Positions 40,728 through 52,426 of a stretch of 64,000 nucleotides of DNA are shown here, piece by piece. Both the position numbers and the translations under genes were made by a program. How positions within the stretch are numbered: the first letter of the stretch is position 1; each line of letters opens with the position of its first letter. Origin of the DNA: Lottia gigantea (lineage: Eukaryota; Mollusca; Gastropoda; Lottiidae); the NCBI RefSeq assembly GCF_000327385.1, contig NW_008708797.1:2632838-2696837 (forward strand), read 5' to 3'. The notes beneath the pieces were generated by a model. It was given only the letters and a program-made list of their open reading frames with translations. It did no database searches and was not told the DNA's origin.

Positions 40728-41307
40728 AATGGGTCACTTGAGGTGTCTGAAAGTTGTAAGAAAACTACTGTACAGATTTAAGCAATATAAACCCCAAACT
40801 GTAGAGAAAGAGGTCTCCTTTTTAGTCTTGTTTCAGTATTGAGCAATAAATGAATAACAAAGTCATACACCAAAACTAGGTCAGACTGCTCAATCCTTGC
40901 TCATACGCTCCATCCTTTAGAAAAATTCAATTTGATAATGTGGATACATAGGGTGATTTCAAAGTTGGTGTTTTTATTAGTTTTCGGGGAAGGGAGGGTT
41001 TGATTCTCCCAAATGTACAGGCCTAGGGTGGAGCAGACACTTTATTTAGAAATTAGGATTAAGGCTCTTGATATTGGGTTTTCTTCTGTTCTTATTCTGA
41101 TCTGAAATTATAAAAAATAATTCGCCGAGACTTAGGCGAGAAGTATAGTATCTGTTATGTACTGATTGTTTTTAGTTTACTATGAACAATATTATCATTT
41201 AAGTTCTTATTTTTTGAATATGCAACTATCATTTTCTGCTTATAGACATGGGGGAATTTCTCTTGAAGGCTCTTATAGTGGGCATGAACTATCTTGCTTG
41301 CTCAATT

Positions 41308-41480
41308 GCTGGTTCTATTAAACGGGACAACAAAGGGTTCTATGCCTACATTATGATGAATATTTAGTCCTATAGGTCTTGCTGTATTCAACGTCTCAAT
41401 CCAATGGGCTTCCCTAGATTGACGGAATTTGGTAGTTTCATCTTCGGGCAAGTCAGTTTAAAACGTTTAGAAAACATCTT
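41308..41480 (-). pseudogene. GIY-YIG/PLE C-terminus-like fragment inside the Harbinger element
   Basis: On minus an open stretch of about 55 codons reads DETTKFRQSREAHWIETLNT then ARPIGLNIHHNVG. The R...E.HWI..L.T..P.GLN pattern resembles the end of Penelope-type endonuclease domains. It is short, has no start, and ends in TGA. It may be a captured fragment or part of the transposon. Confidence 0.35.
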
Positions 41481-42777
41481 TACAATCCCTTTAATGATAA
41501 AACTAGCTTAGTTACCAGGGAAGACTTGCCTCTATCATTTAGACCTACTTTGTTTACGCCTGGTGCGACGAAAGTCTGGGCGTTAGAGATTAGTTGTCAA
41601 AATTGCACAATTTTTAGCTGCATGGGGGTCCGTCTCTCAAATATGTAGTAATTTAGAAATAACTTTGCAGTGTAGCAATTTATGTGTTGTACGTCAAGAG
41701 TGGAGGACGGAAAGAGAATTGCAACTAAGTGAAGACACAGATTTTGACCGGTACTGACTTTTCCTTACAAAATCAATGGGTAGATATTTGAAAATTAGTT
41801 CAAATTGGTAGACAGATAATTATTGGGGCTTGCAAGTACATACAACTGTTTTTAAATTTGAATTTCAGTGTCATACCATGCAGGAAAATATTAGGTTCTC
41901 ATTATTTTGGGGCATTTAGATAATACCTTTAAACGTTTACGGTATGTTTTGCCCTAGATGAGTCATTTTCATGTTACTAGCATCGGACACATATAATAAG
42001 TGATCTTGCTTATTTATTTATTGCTAGCACTTTTAAAAACTTGATATTTTGCACTATTGTGTCACATAACTGTAAACTATAAGGATATCTGTCAGAATCT
42101 GGCATCAATCTTCTTCTGGGCAATGCAGCCTTCTGTCCAACTTATGTCACAGTATGACTGTTTGATATCAAAAACAAACAGAACTAGAGCCACACGTGGC
42201 ACAGAGTGGGACTTTGTATCACTTCCGGTGTGGATTTTTTTTTCTTTGTTTTTTGATAATAGCATTTACGATCTGCATAAATTTCGTTGACCTATTTCAA
42301 TTCGACCGGAAGTGGATTGTACTTTCAATTGATTCCCCGTTTAAAACCGGAAGTAAAGTTAAATATTTGACAACTACATATTATTTACTTTAGTGATGCC
42401 CCTTTGCATGTTAATTTCAGATCAATCGATGCAAAAACAAAAAAGTTGCACAAAAATTGAAAAATTGGATCGAAAAAAGTGAGCGACGAATTTTCGAATT
42501 TCGTAATTTTTCAAGTGCTATCAGGTCAGAAATTACAGGTAGATTGTAAAAATGAAAAAACCCGAAGAAAATCGATGCAAAAATACACCTTCTAGAGCCG
42601 ATTTTCGACTTTTTACACATGTTGAACTGTGGCACTTTCGGTTTTGCAAAAATGTTCTAATTTATATTTATGCACATCGTCGCCTATATAGAAGGTCTAT
42701 GAAATTTGAAACGTTGCTGCAACTACTGCAGACTAAGCACAGGAAGGTGTGGACGAAACGAAAAAAAAAAGAATTGA

Positions 42778-43491
42778 CATTTCGATAACAAACTGGGACT
42801 TTGCTTTCCTCCGAAAGAAAAAAATAAACATTTTGAAGTTTATGATGAAGTTGCCAAAATTGTGGGTGGAAGAGGACAACAAGTTATAAAAGATTTTCTG
42901 AAAAACTTAGGGCGTGAGTACAGAGCAATTCAGACAAAACTGTCAGCATCTGGGGCTGAAACAGATGAACCGGACTTGAGGAATTCGCATGCCCTCTATG
43001 GTATGTATGAGGAATACTATCATTTGTTTTTTCCTGTGGGTGGGGCTGTGAAGCCACATGTTATAGTTACTGCAACTAAATTCCTAAACTTGGAGAGTCA
43101 AAAAAGAGACACTTGGATGGAATTGAAGATGAGGATGATGAATCTCATAGCGACACTTTTCCAGGACCAAGCCGATCACTATGCCCTTGTCTTTCTATTG
43201 GATCTGCCTGCACATCCTCTCAAACATCAGCTAGCAAGGCAAAGAAGACAAAGGACGGGCACAAAGGAAGAGCAGTTCCTTTCCAACTCATTCCAACAGA
43301 CTTATCTGGACCCTGTGCGTGAGCAGAATAACACACTAAAAACCATTGCAGACAACATAGCACTGCAGTCCAAATCACTTGAACGGATTGCCGTTGATTT
43401 AGAAATGTTGAAAGGAGGATATTTTGTCACACATAACATCCAGACAAGGATGGTAGACAAAGAACTTATTGCCAACACTGAAAGCCCCTAG
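42778..43491 (+). CDS. Harbinger Myb/SANT-like DNA-binding protein
   Basis: Second protein of PIF/Harbinger elements, which binds DNA and helps import and target the transposase. The open frame begins after TGA at 42,775 and has no ATG before the domain; it reads KEKNKHFEVYDEVAKIVGGR then QVIKDFLKNLGREYRAIQTKLS, a trihelix/Myb-like pattern, followed by a charged tail with a predicted coiled segment (NNTLKTIADNIALQSKSLERI). Ends TAG at 43,489-43,491. The true start is probably in an upstream exon or at a non-recognised codon. AATAAA follows at about 43,927. Confidence 0.68.
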   Translation, partial: HFDNKLGLCFPPKEKNKHFEVYDEVAKIVGGRGQQVIKDFLKNLGREYRAIQTKLSASGAETDEPDLRNSHALYGMYEEYYHLFFPVGGAVKPHVIVTATKFLNLESQKRDTWMELKMRMMNLIATLFQDQADHYALVFLLDLPAHPLKHQLARQRRQRTGTKEEQFLSNSFQQTYLDPVREQNNTLKTIADNIALQSKSLERIAVDLEMLKGGYFVTHNIQTRMVDKELIANTESP

Positions 43492-43962
43492 CAAGAAAGA
43501 TATCGATCCAATTGAGAAAACGTTTTGTGATCAGCTGTAGCTGTAAACGATTCCATAATTGTGTTCCCAATTTTGACCACCTCCCCGCCATACGCTCTCC
43601 AAATGATGAATAAGTAATACTTTAATAATCCCAAAGGTGTACAGAATAATGAAATGGTACAAATTGTTATGAACACATCTTGTCATATGACAAAAGCATC
43701 TTGTCGTGCCAACATTCATATTCCGAAACGAGTCAGTATGACAGGAATTTGTAAACCAATTAATTACGAATCCAAGTGTGGGACTGTGTGAGAATGGCAA
43801 GTGACCATCTCACCTTATTTATTTAATTAATCCCGTTCATTTGTACATATGTATTTGTGTCCTCATGTTTATCCAATAGTAATACTTATAGTTTATTCTA
43901 TTATTGTTATATTAGGTTTATTTACAATAAACATTTTAATTGAAGACATGAGTCTATTTATT

Positions 43963-44994
43963 TTATATGTAGTTAGTGAATCGGTTATGAAGTTGACAGA
44001 TTGCAACCATGCATTTTGCTGCAAATAGTCTGCCTTTCTTTGCTGGAAAACGATTCTCCTTCATTTGACTCATCCACCATTTTAACTTGGTAGCTCCAAT
44101 GCTCCTCTCAACAACCTGGCGGATCCTCGTACAGGCATCATTGTAGCGTATTTCCTCTGGGGCTAAATTTCTTCCACCAACTGTAGCTACAATACGAGGA
44201 TGCAAATTCCTATACGCAGGGTCACCAAGTACGACAACATCTTCTGGCAAAGTGTCCAGAAAGTCCATGAATTCTCGTGACCATTCTATGAATGTCCTGT
44301 CATGAGTTGCTCCAGACAAACCACTGACGACATAACGTATCACTACCCTCTTGTCTACAACATATTGGATGTTCACCGAGTCACAATGTTTACCAGGACG
44401 ACCACAATAGTAGGCATCCCCTGCATGATCGGGGCGTTGGATTTTGACTATTTCCCCATCAATATAAAGAATTACCTGAAGGTTCTGTCCATTTGGGTCC
44501 TGAAGAGGCAAAGAGAGTTCACCAAATAGCTCTGGTCTAGGAAATTTGATGTGCTGGGAGGCTGTTTCGTAAAGGAAGTCTGCCACCTCATGGACATAAT
44601 CTGAAGCAGTGGAGGTTGCAAAAGTTATTGCCAATTGCCTGCAATAGCCTCCCGATGCAATATAAGACATTTCAATCCTTCTGGTAGATGCATGCAGGGA
44701 GGATTTGGGGTGCACGTGTAGTCTACTTGCATCAAAATCCTCAGCAACCATGCAAACTTGATCTTCTGTCAGTCTCATGTGGTCTCTTGATGGTTCAGAA
44801 CTTTCAGCTATCTTGCGAAATCGATTTTGGGCTCTCCGTGGTCTATTATGATTCACAATTCCAGCCACTACCTCTTGGAATGCAATAAGCATCATGGCTG
44901 CCAACACCAACTTTGAAACCAATCTGGTGTTAAGCCCTATGGGTTGGGTGTTTGGACCTATAGAAAGTCCTGTAAATTTCACGCGAAAAAACAC
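43963..44994 (-). CDS. Harbinger transposase (HARBI1-like, DDE_Tnp_4)
   Basis: Catalyses cut-and-paste transposition. The 343-codon open frame carries the DDE triad: YIDGEIVKIQRP (first Asp), VVLGDPAYRNLHP (second Asp) and RQVVERSIGATKLKWW (Glu), with the family-typical SVNIQYVVD and GATHDRTFIEWS between. No internal stop. The first 33 residues are encoded by terminal-repeat-like DNA, so translation may start at one of the two Met codons at residues 34-35 (44,895). AATAAA follows the stop within about 20 bases. Confidence 0.9.
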   Translation of the reverse strand: MFFRVKFTGLSIGPNTQPIGLNTRLVSKLVLAAMMLIAFQEVVAGIVNHNRPRRAQNRFRKIAESSEPSRDHMRLTEDQVCMVAEDFDASRLHVHPKSSLHASTRRIEMSYIASGGYCRQLAITFATSTASDYVHEVADFLYETASQHIKFPRPELFGELSLPLQDPNGQNLQVILYIDGEIVKIQRPDHAGDAYYCGRPGKHCDSVNIQYVVDKRVVIRYVVSGLSGATHDRTFIEWSREFMDFLDTLPEDVVVLGDPAYRNLHPRIVATVGGRNLAPEEIRYNDACTRIRQVVERSIGATKLKWWMSQMKENRFPAKKGRLFAAKCMVAICQLHNRFTNYI

Positions 44995-45316
44995 CAGCTT
45001 CGGTTTAGCTCAACACCCTGTGTTAAGATGGTGGCATGTTGACACTTAACACCAACTTTGAAATGGGGTTACACCAACACCACGTCTTAACACCAACACC
45101 GCAGCTTGATTACAAAGTTGGTGTGGAAATGGGTGTTAGTGTTGGTGTCCCTGTCGGTGTCAACACCAACACCAACACCAACTTTGAAATAGGGTTACAC
45201 CAACACCAGGTGTTAACACCAACACCGCTGATTGATTACAAAGTTGGTGTAGAAACTGGTGTTAGTGTTGGGTTTAGTGTAAACACCTGGTGTTAACACC
45301 AACTTTGAAATCACCC
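44880..45316. repeat. Tandem terminal-motif repeats at the right end of the Harbinger element
   Basis: AACACCAACTTTGAAA-type motifs occur near 44,903, 45,047, 45,171 and 45,297, the last three about 125 bp apart, each accompanied by GGTGTTAACACC palindromes. Likely repeated transposase-binding sites (inferred). Confidence 0.8.
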
Positions 45317-45319
45317 ATA

Positions 45320-46640
45320 GGCTAGCTTTATTAAAAAAACTAATTCAAGTAAAATTTACGACGTTTTTGATATTGAAAATTTTGCAAAGCCTAGGCATAG
45401 GCCTACTGCCCCTTTGGCTTTAATTAAAGGGTTGAATTAACGGTAGCCTAAACTGTTCATGTCAGTTTATTGTAAGAAGCCTAAGCTTAACTAAGTAATG
45501 GGAAACACTCACATATTTATGACAGTATCCACTCTAATTAAAGTCTCTTCATTTGTCCATCATTTCGAACGACGAAGAAGTGAAGTCTAGGGTAGGCTGC
45601 ATTGGAAATGTCTACTTCTACTTCTACTTTCACTTTCAGTATTATTTCCTGGTTTGTTGACGCCTTCTCCAAAATACTGTTTGTTCATTAGATGTTGGTA
45701 GTCACGTGACCATATCCATCAAATCTAAGGGAATTCCACATAGTATTCTTAGAATTATTATCTGCCTATTAAAGATGGATTTCCTTAATTTTTAGTGTCA
45801 AATTAAGCAAACTATTTGATTAATTGATGTTTCTAATGAACTATCATGTATTCTTAATCATAGCATTATGTTCTTATTGCATATAATTAAGAGTTTTAAC
45901 CAATCATAAAATGTCCATGTAATGTTTTATGTCCAGTTGCGGTATATAAATAAGCTCTAGGGTGGATTGAACTTATCAATACTGTAAGTTTAGCTTACAG
46001 AAGCACATTAAAGGGATACCTCCACTTAATTTACCAACTTTCTTATTTCTTATCCGATTTTCATCAAACATGGCATGTATGTCTATAAACCTAAATTTGA
46101 TGGAAATATTGGATTTTTGATGTGCGCATGCGCATTATCAACTTTCTTATTTCTTATCCGGATTTCATCAAACTTGGTCTTTATTAATTGACAAACATTC
46201 TTTTATTCCTAGTCAATATACTTTAAACTCTAGGCACTTTTGGATATTTGAATTTAGAGATGCAGAAAAGTATTTACATCAATGTAATTGCAATAGACTA
46301 TCTTCGTATGTACCTGAATGTCGTAACACGCCCAGCATCAGTACTGTTATTAGAACAGTTCTAGTTAAAATTGGTTTGTTAATTTTTTCGATTTTTTTTT
46401 TGTGAATCCCACACCCATATTTCATATTTTCGTAAACAATGTTGGTCTATAAATAGGCAAAGTCAAGAAAAACACGTTATATGGATAACTAGGCTACTAT
46501 AACTATGACAATTCCTTCAAAGAACAATGATTTAAAAAAAAAAGTGACTGACAAACTTAAAATAAGTAGCCTAGTCCTAAAACGTAATTCATTGCTAAAA
46601 GTCATTGAAATAACATGAATATGGCCCCCATTGATTTCGT
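45320..46640. other. Intergenic stretch right of the Harbinger element
   Basis: No gene recognised. A tandem pair of AACTTTCTTATTTCTTATCC units (46,043 and 46,138) follows a TTAAAGGGATACC sequence at about 46,010, possibly one end of a TTAA-type MITE. Confidence 0.4.
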
Positions 46641-47320
46641 TCGGAAAATATTCTAGCAGACGACAGTTGGAATTTGAACTCTCTCTCAAATTCTGCGGGA
46701 AAATCCAGTAGCCTATTTGCCCGAAAGCAGTCCAACGTATACCATCAGAAGATTTATTCGTGTCGGCTACTCAGTTTTGGAAGGTTACCAACCCGACAGT
46801 TAACACCCAGCTCATCCAGAGTAGGCCTACCAACAAGCACGTTAACCCAGAAGGAACAAGAGCGTCTTGATATTAATTATTGATTCCATGTACTCCGACT
46901 ATTTGAAGATCTACACCGATGGTTCAAAAAGCTGTAGTAGGCCTACAGCAATAGGTTACGGTTTGTGTATCCCAGACCTACTCCTATGCGGAATTCTGCA
47001 GTATAAGGCCTATCGTATCTTCTAGGATCAACAAGAAATGGACTGACATGCTACGGAACCTCAACACTGCTAGATATTAGATTGATCCGAAGATAACAAA
47101 CCAAACCAAACTAACCCATACATCTGTAGCCATCTGCAAACTGGTAACCAGACTCCGGACCAACAACGTACTACGAGACCACCTGATCAACACCATTAAA
47201 TGTCGATGCGGCCAGAAGGTCGCATGTCCTCATTCAATGTACTGAACTGAAATCTGTTCGTAAGCTAATGACAGAATACCTGGAAACCAACGGCATACCA
47301 CTCACTATCAGTGGCGGAGC
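46640..47320 (+). pseudogene. Non-LTR retrotransposon remnant with RNase H segment
   Basis: Broken coding pieces: DYLKIYTDGSKSCSRPTAI followed by GYGLCIPD, an RNase H start with its catalytic Asp, and further right KLVTRLRTNNVLRDHLI and a Cys-rich ending TIKCRCGQKV. Order and motifs match the 3' part of RNase H-bearing LINEs. Several frame changes; dead. Confidence 0.6.
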
Positions 47321-47429
47321 CAGGGTGACGAAATGTCTGAGATTGTCCGCATTTCTAACCTAGTTATGAGAGTCATGCCCGAAAACTTGCATTCAGATCT
47401 GCTATATGATATTCAATATAACCTTGACA

Positions 47430-49395
47430 ATTGAAGACAGAACAATAAAACTAACACTCAAATATAAAAGAGGACCCAAACATAAAACTAAGACCGATAG
47501 GACTATAATATAAAACTAAGATCCATCGGAATATAAAACTAAGACTCAACTACAAAACTAAGACTCAACTGGAAACTGAACAAACTTTTTTGAATTTCTT
47601 TTACTAGAGCGATGCACATACTTATATCAATCGTACCTCCGAAACGGGAATTTGTTAGATAAGCTTATCTACTTGTAGCTTGAAATCCGTGTATTTCCAG
47701 AATTATTCGCGTTTGAAAGTTGAAAAGACTTTCTCCAGACTCTGACATAAATATAAAGATAAAATATAGAAATGGAAAGTGGAATTCCTAGTTTGAGGCA
47801 TTTTTTAAGGAATTATGCGATTTATTACATTTCTAGTTCTTCTGAAGGTTGTATGATAAGTTTTGACCAGCTGATATTTATTTGATTATTAACTGCAATC
47901 CTAAAAAGCAAGGATGCATTAGTACATGTATAGCATGCATAAACGCCAATATATAGCCTCCTTAATATGATCAGGCCTAATTATCATTATTTTAAGCTGT
48001 ACTGTTCAACCCATGTCCGATGAGGCATTATTCACTGCTGAAATATACCTTCCCCAGCTAATAAAATACTTGTACAACCTTTATATTATTATTATATACT
48101 CAGCTTGTTCATAATAGAGTCATTAAAGGGATTGTAAAGAAATTTGCACCATTCCAATTTTCAATCAGACGTCTGTGGTTTCTGCAATTCCACTAAAACT
48201 AGTGTTTAATGACGTCACTAATCGAGGAGGGTTTTGTGAGATAAAGCATACTTTTACGATTAGTGACGTCATCAAACTTCTTTTTGTGGTATAGCAGAAA
48301 TGGAATGGTGCAAATTGATGTTATTAGTGTTCCCGATACACTTAAAAATTTATAAAAAAATTTTACCATCCCTTTAAAGGTGTCATATCAGACGAATGAA
48401 CGAAATACATTTGAAGAAATAAATAGGCCCTATGGTAAATGATTAATCAGTTTTGAGCAAGTAGTTATTAAGTATTCTGTGATACTTTTGACCTGAAAAC
48501 TAGGATTTTACAGTCTTTAAAGGGGATGGACTTTGGACTTTAAAATACATGCCTTGTTCTAGTAAAACAGTTCAATCGCCTATACCATTTTTACGGCTCT
48601 TGGGATCAAATATCATCACAAACTATATGGCAGTCATCTTGAAATCCAATTTCATTTAAAGCTATTTTACTCAATATCTCTTTAGTAGTAAAGTCAAAGA
48701 CATCAGTACAGTACCAACGCCTATATATCATGTTTTAGGGATTTGATGGTGTCAGAAACTTTATGTCACACATGACTGCAATCTTGAAATCCAATATGGC
48801 CACCATTTACAGCTATTTTACGCAATATCTCTTTAGTGGTAAAGATATCAGCACAGTTCTAACGCCTATATACCATGTTATAGGGGTCTAGAAATCACGT
48901 GGCTCTATTGAATATGTGGGGAAAAAAATAGTGATCCAAGATAGCCTCCATAGACAAGCTTACATAAACTATCATCAATTAGCACAACATGTGTAGGATT
49001 GAAGTTAAACCATCTATAAAACACTGAGCAGTTGGTAAAAGGACACAGTTACCGTCACTGAACATTTTTGTATTTGTTACATTCCCAATCAAAATAACAA
49101 AGTGAAATGCAGACTTCTTACACCTGCAGCGATCAGTACAATCTTCTGTGCATAAGACATCAGATACGTTCATTGCCGCTCTTTTTTGGCTCTTGGTTTT
49201 GTTGTCCAAATGAGTTTTAACTGACCATCCGTTTTTGCCAACCCTTCTCACCCAGCATACAATACATTAACTTGCCTCAGCATTACGTCCTTTTGTACAC
49301 TGAATGCCTAACATGCTGCTCCAGGGCGTGCTGTGTAGGGGCGGATTGATTCCAGATGAATGCTCTTCTTTGTAAATAGTTTCTTTCGAGCTGTA
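47430..49395 (+). repeat. Left arm of a large palindrome
   Basis: Inverted relative to the right arm (50,340-57,212). Matching blocks: minisatellite 47,440-47,580 with 55,760-57,212; GATAAGCTTATC block 47,620-47,690 with 55,620-55,690; GGAATTATGCGATTT block 47,790-47,880 with 55,510-55,610; CAGTTCAATCGCC block 48,560-48,870 with 54,978-55,120; GATAGTTTAT block 48,956-49,030 with 50,690-50,768; GCCTAACATGCTGCTCCAGG block 49,300-49,326 with about 50,620-50,650. A TTAA MITE is inserted at 48,127-48,373. Confidence 0.82.
48127..48373. mobile_element. TTAA-flanked hairpin MITE (Kolobok- or piggyBac-like)
   Basis: TTAA lies at 48123-48126 and 48374-48377. Ends AGGGATTGTAAA and inverted AGGGATGGTAAA. 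Inside, two further inverted pairs (TTTGCACCATTCC and ATGACGTCACTAATCG) make nearly the whole element a hairpin. Confidence 0.8.
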
Positions 49396-50339
49396 TCTTG
49401 CGTGTCATTCCTGCACATGACATAGCCACTGCTCATGTACCTGTAGTGACATTAATACAGCTCGAAAGAAAGTATTTGCAAAGAAAAGCAAACCTCCGGA
49501 ATCAATCCCCCTACACACCACGCCTTGTACGATCTGCACGGAAATTGAAAACTTCTGCCTTGTTTTTTTTTTTACTAATATCCAGAAAGCGTAACTGAGG
49601 TGCCAACACGTGGTATTTCTGGTGTCATGCTCTTCATGACTAACAGATACGTATCGATTCCACACCAGGCCAGGTCGGGTTGCAGATTTGCACTGGCTTA
49701 GAACAAATGGGATGAATACCTCTCTGGCATATATTCTCAAAAGGTCTTTGCTGTTCCAGGCAACTGTTTGCTGTTTGAACAATCGCTGCCCCATCAGGTA
49801 TTCCGCATGAAACCACTTGAGCCTGTGTACTTGCTGGTGCAATTTCATCTGGGCATAGAATGCGTTAAGTTTGATCGCTATGCGATATTTGAGATTTGCC
49901 GGAGTAGTGTCCCTGGGCCATCTCAAACTCGCTTACTCCTCTTACAACCATCTCAGTTAGTTGTGACAATGGAAGCAAGGGTTCTTGCTGCTCCACCGTT
50001 CATGAATCTAGATTAAATCACTACTTGAAGCCAAGAAGATGAAGATAACTGCACCGTACTTGCAGATGTGGCATGCTAGAGAGGCTTTCTGTAAAGAAAT
50101 AGTTAGCCTTTCTTCCCTATACCTGACATAACCACTGCTCTTAGGCTCTCCCTATATTTCATGCACTGACAGGATGCGACACCGTGTCAGCCTAAAATGA
50201 ACTGCATGGGCTGTATAATAGTTGTTCTCAGAGCTCAAAGATACACATCGGCAGTCAACTATGAGCAAACAGATATAACCGAGTTCTTTATGAAAATTAT
50301 TGCAAGATTCCTCATTTTGATGTCTGATCGCACAAATAC
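49396..50339. other. Centre of the palindrome with local hairpin units
   Basis: Bases 49,324-49,395 and 49,432-49,528 are a local inverted pair (TTTCTTTCGAGCTGTAT core). Related partial copies recur at about 50,060-50,140 and 50,340-50,460. A 173-codon open frame on minus (49405-49926) runs through the unit; no family recognised. Confidence 0.55.
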
Positions 50340-50534
50340 AAGTAGTGACACTAATACTGCTTGAAAGACAGACCTCTGGAATAAAACCTTACCTTCACAC
50401 CTATAATGGTGCAGCATGTTAGACATTTTGGTGAGGCAATGCATTACATGCTGAGTGAGTGTTTATTAGGAAAAAAATCGGACAACATTACCAAAAGCCA
50501 CAATGATCCGCAAAGAACTTAACCTACTCAAGTG

Positions 50535-50535
<1 letters not shown>

Positions 50536-50572
<37 letters not shown>

Positions 50573-50573
50573 C
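50536..50573. repeat. (ATT)n microsatellite
   Basis: About a dozen ATT units within the right arm; probably a former LINE tail or simple slippage. Confidence 0.85.
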
Positions 50574-50769
50574 CGGTGTTGATCGCTGCAGATCACTTTT
50601 TTCTTTTCTTTGCGAATTGTTCCCTGGCGCAGCATTTTAGGCATGCCACTGCAAGGCAAGGCAATGTGAGAGGGGTTGGGCAAAAATGGTCAGTTAAATG
50701 TTTTCTAGATGGTTTATTAACTTCAATCCTTCACATATTCTGCTAATTTATGATAGTTTATCTAAGCTA

Positions 50770-52415
50770 CCTTGCATATTGAATGGGGCCATGTGATCTG
50801 GCTTCCGGAAACATCATTCTTGCAATACTGCACTAATGAAAATGTGTGGCTTAATGCAATTGATAATGGGGAAATGACAGGAGTTGTCTACTTAGATTTT
50901 AGTAAAGCTTTTGATATGTTAGACCACAAATTACTGGTAGAAAAATTAAAATTATACAAATTCTATTACAGCTCTTATACATTGATTCAATCTTATTTAA
51001 ATTCAAGGAAGCAAAGAGTATCTCTAGGTGACTGTCAATCCGACCTCAATTCTGTAAAATGTGGGGTGCCACAGGGGTCAAATCTTGGTCCTCTCCTCTT
51101 TCTCATTTTTATCAATGACTTACCATTTTATGTTAGAAATTGGGCTACAGACCTCTTTGCTGATGACAGTACAGTACACTTTTCTCACCATAACTTAAAT
51201 TGTATTAATGCCACCCTTCAAGATGATCTGTTTAACATTAAAACCTAGTGTGAGGATAATGGGATGGTTATAAACGCTACAAAAACCAAGGCTATGTTAA
51301 TTGGTTCCAATCTGCAAACAACAAATAACCAATTAGCATTAACTGTAAATAATGTAACTATAGAGAATGTTACTTATACTGTATTATTAGGCCTTACTAT
51401 TGACCACCATCTTGAATGGGATTTCCAAATTAAAAAACTGTCAAAAATTATAAGTTCTAAAATTTTCCTTCTCAGTCAAATTAAAAGATGCATTCCATTA
51501 AGCTTACGTAAATTGTTTTATAATAGTTATATTTTACCATTTTTTGATTATTGTTCTACAGTTTGGGGTAACTCCAATAAAAGTAAATTAGAGGTTTTAT
51601 ACAAATTACAAAAACGCGCTGCAAGGAGTATTTTAGATAAGAAACATGATTCACCTTTGGCACCATTATTCAAAATTTTAAATTGGTTGACACTGTATCA
51701 ACGTATTAGATATAATCGTGGCATAATGACATTCAAAATATTTCGAACTGGACATCCTGAATATTTATACAATAAATTTACGGAAAGATCAAAATTAACG
51801 GAAACCAGTATGACACTGAGATCAGAAACACTCCGAACTTTAGACATACCGAAATGTAATAAAACTGCTATGATGAGAGAATATACAGCTTCTTTACTTT
51901 GGAATTCATTACCACAAACTGTAAAACATAATCCGTCTTTATATACATTTAAACAAGAACTGAAGAAGTTTGTTCTTACTGACAATACGGATTAATTGAT
52001 TCCATAGCATTTATAACCGTTTCTTTTGTTTTTCTCTCCATTTCATTTTACTTAAAAAACTTATACCATCATATATATCATATAAGAAACACAGTGTTTA
52101 CATTTTTATATTTTTCACCACATCCGTGATGCATTGTAAATGTATATATGTTATATGAAATTTTCTGTGTTTTTATCATATATAGTATTATATATTTTTA
52201 GTATATAATTCGTAGTTTCGTGAGGAAACATAGTGGTTACATTTTCATATTTCCTTCCTCATCCATGTTACATTGTAAATGTTTAAAGGTTTTATGTTAT
52301 TTTCTGTATCTTTATTCTTTCTGTAATCTTGTATATAATATGTAGGTTAGTGGGACCTATTGAAAATTAGACTTCTGTCTAAATGGGTTGCCAAATAAAG
52401 TTATTATTATTATTT
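50770..52415 (+). mobile_element. CR1/Jockey-like LINE, 5'-truncated, nearly intact RT and C-terminus
   Basis: One frame from 50,772 to 51,995 with a single in-frame TAG at 51,246-51,248 in the context NIKT-stop-CEDNGMVIN. RT motifs: VVYLDFSKAFDMLDH, CGVPQGSNLGPLLFLIFIND and LFADDSTVHF (catalytic ADD). The C-terminal part includes KLFYNSYILPFFDYCSTVWG and YTASLLWNSLPQTVK. The 3' UTR ends GCCAAATAAAGTTATTATT, a short (ATT)n tail. The N-terminal half, including the endonuclease, is missing, as for a 5'-truncated insertion. It interrupts the right palindrome arm. Confidence 0.9.
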
Positions 52416-52426
52416 ATAGACGCCTA

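Larger units (their letters stand above)
40951..45316. mobile_element. PIF/Harbinger DNA transposon, 4.4 kb
   Basis: Perfect terminal inverted repeats of about 22 bp starting GGGTGATTTCAAAGTTGGTG at 40,951 and ending with its complement at 45,316. ATA flanks both ends (40948-40950, 45317-45319), matching the 3-bp duplication length of the family. It carries the two genes expected, a DDE transposase (minus) and a Myb/SANT-like protein (plus), arranged tail to tail. The right end has extra tandem copies of the terminal motif. Both genes look open, so the element may be recently active. Confidence 0.88.
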
